From: Desulfobacteraceae bacterium
GTDB taxonomy: Bacteria; Desulfobacterota; Desulfobacteria; Desulfobacterales; Desulfobacteraceae
Assembly: GCA_015486915.1 (NCBI GenBank)
Contig: WFQS01000681.1
Coordinates: 1 to 9,093 of the forward strand
DNA length: 9,093 nucleotides
Reading direction: 5' to 3'
The position numbers and the translations under genes were made by a program. The notes under the pieces are model-generated. The model was not told where the DNA came from, did no database searches, and worked only from the letters and a program-made list of their open reading frames with translations. Each line of letters starts with the position of its first letter. Position 1 is the stretch's first letter. Shown here in pieces: positions 1-5,477 of the stretch.

Positions 1-158
1 AAATCGATGAGCAAATCATTGAACTTAATTGAAAATTTATCAAACCGGTTTTTATCTTTTTTAAAAAGGTCTTTCATGTGAATATTTTTTATTTCCCGGT
101 AATGCTCTAAAAGATTTTTCCAGCTTTTTGTTTTAACAGGATTGATTTTGCACAGCAT
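1..158 (-). CDS. pgi: Glucose-6-phosphate isomerase, N-terminal fragment (runs off left edge)
   Basis: The minus strand from the ATG at 158-156 reads [20 protein letters not shown] and continues [20 protein letters not shown] to the window edge. This follows the N-terminus of bacterial phosphoglucose isomerase closely (E. coli Pgi begins KNINPTQTAAWQALQKHF and has a similar ADLFAKDGDRFSKFS segment). The start is supported by a GGAG Shine-Dalgarno (complement of 167-170) eight bases upstream. The enzyme interconverts glucose-6-phosphate and fructose-6-phosphate in the cytoplasm, at the branch between glycolysis and sugar-nucleotide synthesis. Only about 52 residues are visible; the catalytic residues lie outside the window. 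It is divergent from the exopolysaccharide gene at 738. No convincing promoter was identified for it. The identification rests on the N-terminal match alone, but that match is good over the whole visible stretch. Confidence 0.85.
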   Translation of the reverse strand, partial: MLCKINPVKTKSWKNLLEHYREIKNIHMKDLFKKDKNRFDKFSIKFNDLLID

Positions 159-224
159 TTTATCTGCTCCTTTTTTTTTATAAGCAATAGAACGCAAATC
201 TTTACGTTTATTTCATAATTTGTC

Positions 225-239
225 AGAATCTTTGATTCT
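225..239. repeat. Small inverted repeat AGAATC-TTT-GATTCT
   Basis: Perfect 6-bp arms around a 3-base centre. It lies about 67 bp upstream of the pgi start and is the first of a run of closely spaced dyads (225-330). It could be an operator for pgi or part of a hairpin-rich intergenic element; the sequence does not decide between these. Confidence 0.45.
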
Positions 240-246
240 TTGAGAC

Positions 247-270
247 GGGTCTGGGCTTGAATCCAGATCC
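247..270. repeat. Inverted repeat GGGTCTGG / CCAGATCC
   Basis: Eight-bp arms (one G-U pair as RNA) around an 8-base loop at 255-262. It starts 7 bp after the dyad at 225-239 and ends just before the strong hairpin at 271-304. No T-run follows on either strand, so it is not an intrinsic terminator. Confidence 0.45.
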
Positions 271-304
271 GCCTCATGGCGGTTATAAAAAACCGCCATG
301 GTGC
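271..304. repeat. Strong GC-rich hairpin, perfect 10-bp core
   Basis: CATGGCGGTT (275-284) and AACCGCCATG (291-300) form a perfect 10-bp stem with loop ATAAAA. The stem extends outwards to 271-304 through a G-U pair, one mismatch and two further pairs. It is much more GC-rich than its surroundings. No U-tract follows on either strand, so an intrinsic terminator is unlikely. A REP-like intergenic element or a structured RNA is possible. The half-site CATGGCGAT recurs at 332-340 and its complement ATCGCCATG at 492-500. Confidence 0.6.
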
Positions 305-312
305 AGATCCAT

Positions 313-330
313 AGGATATCCTTAAAGGAT
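313..330. repeat. Overlapping small palindromes AGGATATCCT and ATCCTT-A-AAGGAT
   Basis: AGGATATCCT (313-322) is a perfect 10-bp palindrome. It overlaps a second dyad, ATCCTT/AAGGAT with one central base (318-330). The two are mutually exclusive as hairpins. They end the hairpin-dense stretch that begins at 225. The following 341-447 shows no gene, dyad or repeat that I can recognise. Confidence 0.4.
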
Positions 331-447
331 TCATGGCGATTCGGTGAGTATATTGTCAATATGGCAGTAAAATGTAAAGTTATTTTTGATTGGGTCCTTT
401 TTATCTTTCGGTTAAAGGTCGTAGCTTAAATTAAAATTTGTAATTGC

Positions 448-476
448 TTGACACTGGCAATCCTGTATTATATCAG
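448..476 (+). promoter_or_regulatory. Candidate sigma-70 promoter for the exopolysaccharide operon
   Basis: A perfect -35 TTGACA lies at 448-453. The -10 is less clear: TATATC (469-474, spacer 15, four of six consensus bases) or TATCAG (471-476, spacer 17). Transcription would begin near 481-484, leaving a leader of about 255 nt before the GTG at 738. That start would place the stem at 480-531 at the very 5' end of the RNA. The perfect -35 in a long intergenic region ahead of a co-directional gene is the main support. Confidence 0.35.
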
Positions 477-479
477 AAT

Positions 480-531
480 AAAGCACTGATAATCGCCATG
501 GAGCGGGTTGGTATTAAAGTTTTAGTGCTTT
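480..531 (+). promoter_or_regulatory. Leader stem-loop 1 (AAAGCACT / AGTGCTTT)
   Basis: Perfect 8-bp arms at 480-487 and 524-531 enclose 36 bases, just downstream of the candidate promoter. As RNA the stem can extend inward by a G-U and an A-U pair. The enclosed sequence contains ATCGCCATG (492-500), the complement of CATGGCGAT at 332-340. It does not match the conserved core of a riboswitch class that I recognise; in particular I do not see the GEMM c-di-GMP aptamer core. Confidence 0.4.
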
Positions 532-538
532 GTTCCTC

Positions 539-563
539 ATTTCCTGTCAAAAAAACAGGAAAT
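539..563 (+). promoter_or_regulatory. Leader stem-loop 2 abutting a Shine-Dalgarno
   Basis: ATTTCCTGT (539-547) and ACAGGAAAT (555-563) form a perfect 9-bp stem with loop CAAAAAA. One base later comes AAGGAG (565-570), a strong ribosome-binding site for the tiny ORF at 577. No U-run follows the stem, so it is not an intrinsic terminator. Its position immediately 5' of the ribosome site suggests an effect on translation initiation or RNA stability. Confidence 0.5.
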
Positions 564-576
564 TAAGGAGATGCAG

Positions 577-630
577 ATGAGTTGCTGGCATTGCTTGCCT
601 GGGTTCTGCTCAAGGAATCAGAGATTCTGA
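577..630 (+). CDS. Possible 17-residue Cys-containing leader peptide
   Basis: ATG at 577 is preceded by AAGGAG with six bases of spacing, one of the best ribosome-binding sites in the window. The product would be MSCWHCLPGFCSRNQRF, which has three cysteines including a CxxC pair, and ends at TGA 628-630. It lies in the candidate leader upstream of the exopolysaccharide transferase (GTG at 738) and directly after a hairpin. An alternative reading is a TTG-initiated 40-codon ORF at 582-704 in the next frame. That ORF starts with a hydrophobic stretch (LLALLAWVLL) and would use the same ribosome site at 11-base spacing. A second 16-codon ORF without a ribosome site follows at 637-687. I do not recognise any of these peptides. 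They could be a regulatory leader, a real small protein or chance. Confidence 0.3.
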   Translation: MSCWHCLPGFCSRNQRF

Positions 631-737
631 CAAAACATGGGCCAAATGCGCGGAGCCAAAAGAGTTTTTATGTACGCTGTTGCATAAAACAAATTGTTTC
701 ATAAAAAAAACAGGTCGAATTTTACAGGATAAACCCC

Positions 738-2096
738 GTGGGTGTATTGGCAAAAGGAAGTCTTATCAGAAAACAGATCATTCTAATGGGTGGTGATGCC
801 GTCCTTGGATTGATTATTATCATCTTTATTAATACAGCTGCCTCCCGGCAGGTAACCACCCTTAAATTTTCCAGTACCTGGATTGTCCTGTTTGTTCCTG
901 TCCTGATTTTAAGTTCATATTTCTGCGAAATATACAATATCAGATCCTGGAAACTGAAAAATATTGCCGTGCGATCATCCATTGCCACGCTGATTTCCTT
1001 TTTAATCCTTGTTGTATTAAATGATTTTTCTCAAATATCAGGGCTTATGGTTTCAGGCCTGCTGGCCTTTCTTATTTTTCAAATCATCTGGCAGGGCCTT
1101 TACCAGAGCACATTCAGTTCTTCTTTTTTCACAAAAAACATTCTTGTAATAGGAACCGGGTCAACTGCACTTGCGGTGGACCATATGCTTAAATCATCCC
1201 CTGGCAAATACTCTCTCTGCGGGTATATTTCCACGGCCACAGACCCTGTGGATGTTAAAAAAAATAAAATCATTGGTAACATCGATGATATCATTGAACT
1301 GTGCAGGCAGTTTAAGGCGCATGCCATTGTCATCGCCTTAACAGAACGTAGGGGGAACCTTATCATTGAAAAACTGGTTTCCTGTAAACTTATGGGTGTG
1401 CGTATCATTGACTATCCCAATTTTTATGAAGCCATCACCGGAAAAATTCCTGTGGAGAGTATCAACCCGAGCTGGCTTGTGCAAAGCAATGGTTTTCTGA
1501 TCACCCCTGTAACGAGATTTGTAAAAAGATTTTTTGATATTGTCCTTTCATCCCTTGTGCTGTTGCTGACCCTGCAATTTTTTCCTGTTATTGTCTTTTT
1601 TGTTAAATATAAGTCACCGGGACCGATTTTTTATTTTCAGCAACGGGTTGGAAAAGACGGAAAGAATTTTACCATCTATAAATTTCGAAGCATGAAAACA
1701 GATGCGGAAACTGAAATAGGAGCAACCTGGGCAGAGGAAAATGATCCCAGGGTTTCCAGGTTCGGCCATCTGCTGAGAAAAAGCAGAATTGATGAACTTC
1801 CTCAATTGATGAATGTTTTAAAGGGAGACATGAGTTTTATCGGCCCAAGACCTGAACGTCCCGAATTTGTCGAGCAGATCAGGCAGGCAACTCCTTATTA
1901 TATGGAGCGTCATGCAGTAAAACCCGGCATCACCGGCTGGGCACAGGTGATGTATCCCTACGGGGCATCCCTTGGAGATTCCATTGAAAAACTGCGTTAT
2001 GATCTGTACTATATCAATAATCTGTCAATATTCCTTGAACTTTTGATCGTTTTTGAAACCATCAAGGTCATACTGTTCAGAAAGGGGAGCAGGTAG
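738..2096 (+). CDS. Exopolysaccharide polyprenyl-phosphate sugar-phosphate transferase (PssA/TIGR03013-like)
   Basis: This 452-residue inner-membrane enzyme should start exopolysaccharide repeat-unit synthesis by moving a sugar phosphate from a nucleotide sugar to undecaprenyl phosphate. Four hydrophobic segments lie near residues 15-31, 47-63, 80-97 and 103-121. A Rossmann-like CoA-binding-type domain follows, with NILVIGTGS near 134-142. A further hydrophobic segment (264-289) leads into the bacterial sugar transferase domain (PF02397). Visible signature motifs are KFRSM (315-319), IDELPQL (351-357) with the Asp-Glu dyad D352/E353 known to be catalytic in PglC, GDMSFIGPRPERP (363-375) and KPGITGWAQV (395-404). 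The PERPEF and YPYGAS segments are typical of the exosortase-associated EPS subgroup. GTG start at 738, with AGGA at 726-729 eight bases upstream. The PilZ gene follows after one base, suggesting c-di-GMP control. The sugar transferred cannot be read from the sequence. Confidence 0.92.
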   Translation: MGVLAKGSLIRKQIILMGGDAVLGLIIIIFINTAASRQVTTLKFSSTWIVLFVPVLILSSYFCEIYNIRSWKLKNIAVRSSIATLISFLILVVLNDFSQISGLMVSGLLAFLIFQIIWQGLYQSTFSSSFFTKNILVIGTGSTALAVDHMLKSSPGKYSLCGYISTATDPVDVKKNKIIGNIDDIIELCRQFKAHAIVIALTERRGNLIIEKLVSCKLMGVRIIDYPNFYEAITGKIPVESINPSWLVQSNGFLITPVTRFVKRFFDIVLSSLVLLLTLQFFPVIVFFVKYKSPGPIFYFQQRVGKDGKNFTIYKFRSMKTDAETEIGATWAEENDPRVSRFGHLLRKSRIDELPQLMNVLKGDMSFIGPRPERPEFVEQIRQATPYYMERHAVKPGITGWAQVMYPYGASLGDSIEKLRYDLYYINNLSIFLELLIVFETIKVILFRKGSR

Positions 2097-2097
2097 A

Positions 2098-2739
2098 ATG
2101 AACAGAAAAGGTGAACAGCAATTTGATCTCAGCCAGCGTCTTTTTATTGAACTTGGCACATCCCTGCTCATTGAAACCCGTGAAAAAACACATTCTTTTG
2201 CCGGCAAACTTGTGGGTATGAAAGTCGGCAGATATCTCATTGTGGATATCTCCAGGGCTAAATTCGATACCATTACTATTTTAAAGGAAGATCCGGTTCT
2301 GGTAAAATATGTCAACCTTGAAGATATTTTTAATTTTTCAAGTGTTGTACTCAAAGTTATGGATCAACCGGATGATCTGATTTTTCTGCAATACCCTGCA
2401 ATGGTGGAAAGCTGCAATATCAGAAGCCACAGACGGGTTGACTGTTTTCTTCCCATTACGGCTGGAATTGGAAAGTGCAGAGCGCCGGGTGTTATCACCA
2501 ATATAAGTCCAAGGGGATGCCTGTGCACCCTTGATCAAGCTCAAATATGGGAAAACAGCAATGGACAGAAAATAGATCTGTTTCTTTCCTATGGTGACAT
2601 GGAAACACTTTCCATTACAGGTGATATCAGGAGTACCCAGACACAGGGTTCTAAAGTGAAACTTGGCATTAAGTTCGATGAGATGAATTCATTTTCCCAA
2701 TCTGTTCTTGTAACCCTTGTTCCCGCATTAAAAATTTAG
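2098..2739 (+). CDS. YcgR-like PilZ c-di-GMP receptor protein
   Basis: Predicted cytoplasmic c-di-GMP effector of 213 residues. The N-terminal half (about 10-100) resembles the flagellar-brake/YcgR N-terminal domain (PF12945), with LGTSLLIE near 19-26 and FAGKLVGMKVGRYLIVD near 34-50. The C-terminal half is a PilZ domain (about 105-212). Both parts of the c-di-GMP binding signature are intact: RxxxR as RSHRR (R109 to R113) and NxSxxG as NISPRG (135-140). ATG at 2098 is preferred: it has GGGGAG (2084-2089) eight bases upstream and sits one base after the upstream TAG. An in-frame ATG at 2053 would overlap the transferase and add 15 residues foreign to the family. The near-overlap with the glycosyltransferase gene implies shared transcription and probably translational coupling. 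A role in exopolysaccharide output or a linked motility switch is inference from context. It is convergent with the dehydrogenase gene, 30 bp away. Confidence 0.9.
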   Translation: MNRKGEQQFDLSQRLFIELGTSLLIETREKTHSFAGKLVGMKVGRYLIVDISRAKFDTITILKEDPVLVKYVNLEDIFNFSSVVLKVMDQPDDLIFLQYPAMVESCNIRSHRRVDCFLPITAGIGKCRAPGVITNISPRGCLCTLDQAQIWENSNGQKIDLFLSYGDMETLSITGDIRSTQTQGSKVKLGIKFDEMNSFSQSVLVTLVPALKI

Positions 2740-2769
2740 CAAACCAGGGCAGGATTTCCATTAAATTTT

Positions 2770-4647
2770 TTATTTCATTGTCTGGAGCAGCCTGAAAAGT
2801 GTTCTTTTGGCGAGAATATCACCGGAGATAACACCGATCACCTTATTGTTTTCAACAATGGGCATGGCTGAAATTTCGTGATTTTCCAGCATCCGTATAC
2901 AGTCGATAATGGTGTCGTCGGGGCTGCCTGTTATGACATCTGCTGTCATGACACGGGTTAAGGGTGAATTCATTGGCAGTTTTGATGCCATGGCTTTTGT
3001 TATATCCCAGTTGGTCACGATGCCGATGAGTTTGCCTTTTTCAGACACGACATTGACAATGGAAACTGCGGCATCAACCAGTAACCCTGCTGCATCGGTG
3101 ATGCTTTTGTCCACACTGATGGTGGGTGCCTTTTCCATGACATCCCGGGCTGTTCTTGATTTTTCCATGGATGCTATGCGCTGGACACTGATTTTTTCTG
3201 CAATTTCACATGGCAGGCTGTCTGCATCCCGGCACAGTCCGTCAATGAGTTCTTCCATATTTCTGCGTATTACAGACTCAAGTTTTTTAACTGCTGTTTT
3301 CCTGCGGATTTCTGCAAGATCTGCAAAATCATCCTGGTTTTTCTCAAGCCATGCCTCAACGGCATCGGGGTTTCCCAGCATATTTTCAGGAATTAGCAGA
3401 TGATCCGGTGTCGGCACGATCCTTTCATGGGCAGCATAGATGACACCGCCGGAATTTACGAGGTAATCCGTGGCAATGAGCACGCCTTTGTCTCTGTAAA
3501 CATGGCGCTCCATTCTTCTTCGCCGGGCTTTTTTTGCAGGATTGGGGGAATAGGTGTTAGCCCCTTCAACAATGATCTGCCATTTACCCATGCGGTCTGT
3601 TGTCATGGAAGGATCTGTTTCAATATTCACATCAAGGTAATTTGGTACGGGTGACGCAGGTATCATGCAGAATGCCGATTCAGTTAATAGATTGTTAAAA
3701 GCGTTTGAAAAGGTCACATTTTTTAATCCGGGATCTTTGATGTGCAGTATGCAGTCGTGAAAGTACTTTAGCGCAACCGCACCAGACTTTTTCCACATAT
3801 CAAACAGTTCTTTGACTGGCAGTCCGTAAGGATTTAAAAGATATCCCGTGGCATCACTGATTCCTTTGATTATGGGGCTGTTATCAGGATCATAATCGTG
3901 GAAAATTCTTGCTGTATGGGCACCCACAGCCCCAAATCCCTGGATAAGAATGTCAAGGTCGCAGGGTTTTGGAATTTTAATATCCTTAAACTGGGGCAGT
4001 TGTTTTAATTTCGGCAGGTGTTCAAGAAGTGCTTTTGTGGCCACAACAACACCATTGGCAGCGCCTCCGAGTTCATCAATCCTGTTGCCGCCCATGTCCG
4101 CAGGTTTTGATACAACGTTGTCAAGGCCGTTTTCAATGGCAAAAATTTTCATGTCAGCATCATTGGTTCCCACATCAGGACCTGGGATATAGATTTCTTT
4201 GTACCGGTTTAAAAGCTGACCAAATCCTTTGATCAAATCATACCGGTCTTTTCTGTTGAAATTATCCGGCAGGACAATGCCTGATTTCCCGCCTCCAAAA
4301 GGAAGATCAGCCGCTGCATTTTTAAGGGTCATGCCCCTGGCGAGGTTGAAAATAATCTCCGGCGTAATGTCGGGAAGCATTCTTGTCCCGCCCATGGAAG
4401 GCCCACCCATGGCAAGATTATCCACAACAAGAAATCCACCTGTTTCAAGAGGGCTTTCTTCATTCCACATGCAGGATACAAGTCTTGGCCCCAGGCGATC
4501 CGGTTTTATACCAAGTCGTTGAAGTCGGTCAATGTCTAAGGGGCCGAATTCCAGAAATCTCAAAGCTCCATTTTTGATCAGACGATTTTTCCACACACTT
4601 CCGGGAAGGGTGTCATGTAAAAATTTATTCAGCTTTGAAGGTATCAT
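2770..4647 (-). CDS. Glu/Leu/Phe/Val-family amino acid dehydrogenase with C-terminal tandem CBS domains
   Basis: This 625-residue cytoplasmic enzyme should interconvert an amino acid and its 2-oxo acid plus ammonia using NAD(P). The dimerisation/substrate domain (about 60-200; PF02812) shows GGTRM (86-90), ARGMTLKNAA (103-112) with K109, PFGGGKSGI (116-124) with K121, and GPDVGT (156-161) with D158. These correspond to the substrate lysines and catalytic region of leucine and glutamate dehydrogenases. The Rossmann domain (PF00208) has GFGAVG (237-242), then EGAN (361-364) and NSGGVIYAAHE (398-408). Residues about 500-620 form two CBS motifs, with VMEKAPTISVDKSITDAA and later VMTADVITGSPDDTIIDC as repeat starts. 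CBS pairs usually bind adenine nucleotides, so allosteric control is inferred. An Arg-rich patch (375-378) sits in the catalytic region. ATG at 4647 has AAGGA about seven bases upstream. The Lrp-type gene ends 15 bp upstream, indicating an operon. Substrate specificity (Glu, Leu, Val or other) cannot be assigned by eye. Confidence 0.9.
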   Translation of the reverse strand: MIPSKLNKFLHDTLPGSVWKNRLIKNGALRFLEFGPLDIDRLQRLGIKPDRLGPRLVSCMWNEESPLETGGFLVVDNLAMGGPSMGGTRMLPDITPEIIFNLARGMTLKNAAADLPFGGGKSGIVLPDNFNRKDRYDLIKGFGQLLNRYKEIYIPGPDVGTNDADMKIFAIENGLDNVVSKPADMGGNRIDELGGAANGVVVATKALLEHLPKLKQLPQFKDIKIPKPCDLDILIQGFGAVGAHTARIFHDYDPDNSPIIKGISDATGYLLNPYGLPVKELFDMWKKSGAVALKYFHDCILHIKDPGLKNVTFSNAFNNLLTESAFCMIPASPVPNYLDVNIETDPSMTTDRMGKWQIIVEGANTYSPNPAKKARRRRMERHVYRDKGVLIATDYLVNSGGVIYAAHERIVPTPDHLLIPENMLGNPDAVEAWLEKNQDDFADLAEIRRKTAVKKLESVIRRNMEELIDGLCRDADSLPCEIAEKISVQRIASMEKSRTARDVMEKAPTISVDKSITDAAGLLVDAAVSIVNVVSEKGKLIGIVTNWDITKAMASKLPMNSPLTRVMTADVITGSPDDTIIDCIRMLENHEISAMPIVENNKVIGVISGDILAKRTLFRLLQTMK

Positions 4648-4662
4648 TTTATTTTCCTTTTT

Positions 4663-5145
4663 TTAAGAGGGTTGATTTAAATTCCAGACTGCATCAATGG
4701 GGCATCCCTGGTCAGGTTTGACATCTGCATATACGATAAAAGTCTCGATTTTTCCCATGCCGGGAATGGTGGCGAGTTTTTCCTTGATCAGATTGCCAAG
4801 GTCGCCAACAGCAGGTGCAACAACCTGGAGAAGATAATCAAACCGGCCGGCAACATGATAGCAGGCACGAACACTGGAAATTTTTCTGATTTCATCTTCC
4901 AGAACTTTAATATCACTGACCCTGTGGCGATCAAGGGAAATACAGGCGAAACCCTGGGCTTTCAGGCCCATTTTTTCGGGATCAACAACAGCACGGTATC
5001 CTTTTATAATTCCTTTATCTTCAAGCTTTTTAACCCTGTCAAGCATGGTGGAGGGCGCAAGGCCTGCCTCATTTGCAAGTTCACGGTTCTTTTTTCGTCC
5101 ATTTTTTTGTAATGCTTTCAGGGTCTGAATGTCTATATTATCCAA
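4663..5145 (-). CDS. Lrp/AsnC-family transcriptional regulator
   Basis: DNA-binding regulator of 160 residues, a normal length for the family. An N-terminal winged helix-turn-helix (about 2-55) includes IDIQTLKALQKNGR, the helix pair ELANEAGLAPSTMLDRVKKL (22-41) and GIIKGYRAVVDPEKMGL. A C-terminal RAM ligand-binding domain (about 66-145) includes HVAGRFDYLLQV (97-108) with the conserved Gly and Asp. Such proteins bind amino acids and oligomerise on palindromic AT-rich sites. The start is TTG at 5145-5143, five bases after GGGAG. The longer GTG start at 5157 would add four residues (MGES) but has no ribosome site, and the GGGAG would then lie inside its coding sequence. The dehydrogenase gene follows after 15 bp, so it is the obvious target together with its own promoter. 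The inducing amino acid is unknown. Confidence 0.93.
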   Translation of the reverse strand: MDNIDIQTLKALQKNGRKKNRELANEAGLAPSTMLDRVKKLEDKGIIKGYRAVVDPEKMGLKAQGFACISLDRHRVSDIKVLEDEIRKISSVRACYHVAGRFDYLLQVVAPAVGDLGNLIKEKLATIPGMGKIETFIVYADVKPDQGCPIDAVWNLNQPS

Positions 5146-5165
5146 GGATTCTCCCACAAATTTAT

Positions 5166-5182
5166 ATTTGAATATATCAAAT
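5166..5182. promoter_or_regulatory. Candidate Lrp-type operator ATTTGA-N5-TCAAAT
   Basis: A dyad with perfect 6-bp arms, ATTTGAATATATCAAAT, lies 20 bp upstream of the TTG start of the regulator gene and just downstream of its candidate promoter. AT-rich palindromes of this size are typical Lrp/AsnC targets. A degenerate second copy, ATTTGA-N7-TAAAAT, lies at 5248-5266, 82 bp away, on the other side of the promoter. Autoregulation is inferred from this layout. Confidence 0.45.
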
Positions 5183-5201
5183 TAAGTTCATTTATATAAA
5201 T

Positions 5202-5229
5202 AAATTACCAAATAACATTTTAATGTCAA
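5202..5229 (-). promoter_or_regulatory. Candidate promoter for the regulator-dehydrogenase operon
   Basis: On the minus strand a perfect -35 TTGACA (5229-5224) is followed after 16 bases by TAATTT (5207-5202), preceded by TGG to give an extended -10 (TGnTAnnnT). The palindrome ACATT-TT-AATGT (5215-5226) overlaps the -35 box. A perfect 12-bp palindrome ATTTATATAAAT (5190-5201) covers the probable start site. Transcription would begin around 5195, about 50 nt before the TTG start codon. Confidence 0.45.
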
Positions 5230-5359
5230 GATAAAATAAAAAATAATATTTGATAAATTTTAAAATATATAGAATTTTATTCTACATAGTATTCAGAATC
5301 GGCGTAAAAAGGCCTGTAACTGATACAACTTTTCTGGCTAATCCTGCAATTGTAATTAC

Positions 5360-5387
5360 TTGCTGTAAGGCTGTGTGATGTGATAAA
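5360..5387 (+). promoter_or_regulatory. Weak candidate promoter for the phosphatase gene
   Basis: TTGCTG (5360-5365) is followed after 16 bases by GATAAA (5382-5387), with TG one base before it as in an extended -10. It is the best plus-strand match I found in the intergenic region and would give a leader of about 85 nt containing the tandem repeat at 5428-5463. The -35 is poor, so this is tentative. Confidence 0.25.
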
Positions 5388-5427
5388 AAATAAAATTACT
5401 GATTGTATGAAAAAAAGCTTATTATTC

Positions 5428-5463
5428 AACGATTGTTTTTAAAATAACGATTGGTTTTAAAAA
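5428..5463 (+). repeat. Tandem 18-bp direct repeat before the phosphatase gene
   Basis: Two adjacent copies of AACGATTG(T/G)TTTTAAAA(T/A) lie at 5428-5445 and 5446-5463. They match at 16 of 18 positions. The second copy ends four bases before the weak AGG ribosome site (5467-5469). A further GATTG occurs at 5401-5405. The arrangement suggests a two-site operator or RNA-binding site in the leader, but a replication-slippage duplication is equally possible. Confidence 0.55.
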
Positions 5464-5477
5464 AACAGGCAATTTAA

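Noticed and set aside
107..334. 75-codon minus-strand frame overlapping the pgi start
   Set aside because: It is out of frame with pgi, covers the hairpin cluster and gives no recognisable protein. The pgi reading with its GGAG site explains the overlap.
332..500. CATGGCGAT (332-340) and ATCGCCATG (492-500) as ends of one element
   Set aside because: Only 9 bp match over a 151-bp gap with no target-site duplication, and the candidate promoter lies inside. Chance or a shared binding half-site is more likely than a transposon end.
480..563. c-di-GMP (GEMM) riboswitch in the exopolysaccharide leader
   Set aside because: It would fit the PilZ context, but the conserved GEMM core and tetraloop-receptor elements are not visible.
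585..600. Sigma-54-like CTGGCATTGCTTGCCT
   Set aside because: Only 8 bases separate the GG and GC elements instead of the required 10, and the candidate lies inside the probable leader with no enhancer-binding regulator nearby.
2053..2097. N-terminal extension of the PilZ protein from an upstream ATG
   Set aside because: It would overlap the transferase gene and add 15 residues unlike the family. ATG 2098 has a well-placed GGGGAG.
2730..2770. AT-rich inverted repeat AAAAATTTA / TAAATTTTT between the convergent genes
   Set aside because: The stem is entirely A-T with a 23-base loop and overlaps both gene ends. It is too weak to call a terminator, although a bidirectional role cannot be excluded.
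2909..3403. Long plus-strand open frame opposite the dehydrogenase (also others at 3400-3654, 3950-4192 and 4229-4522)
   Set aside because: They are antisense to a gene with clear motifs. Their translations are Ser- and Pro-rich without any recognisable domain, and they have no convincing ribosome sites.
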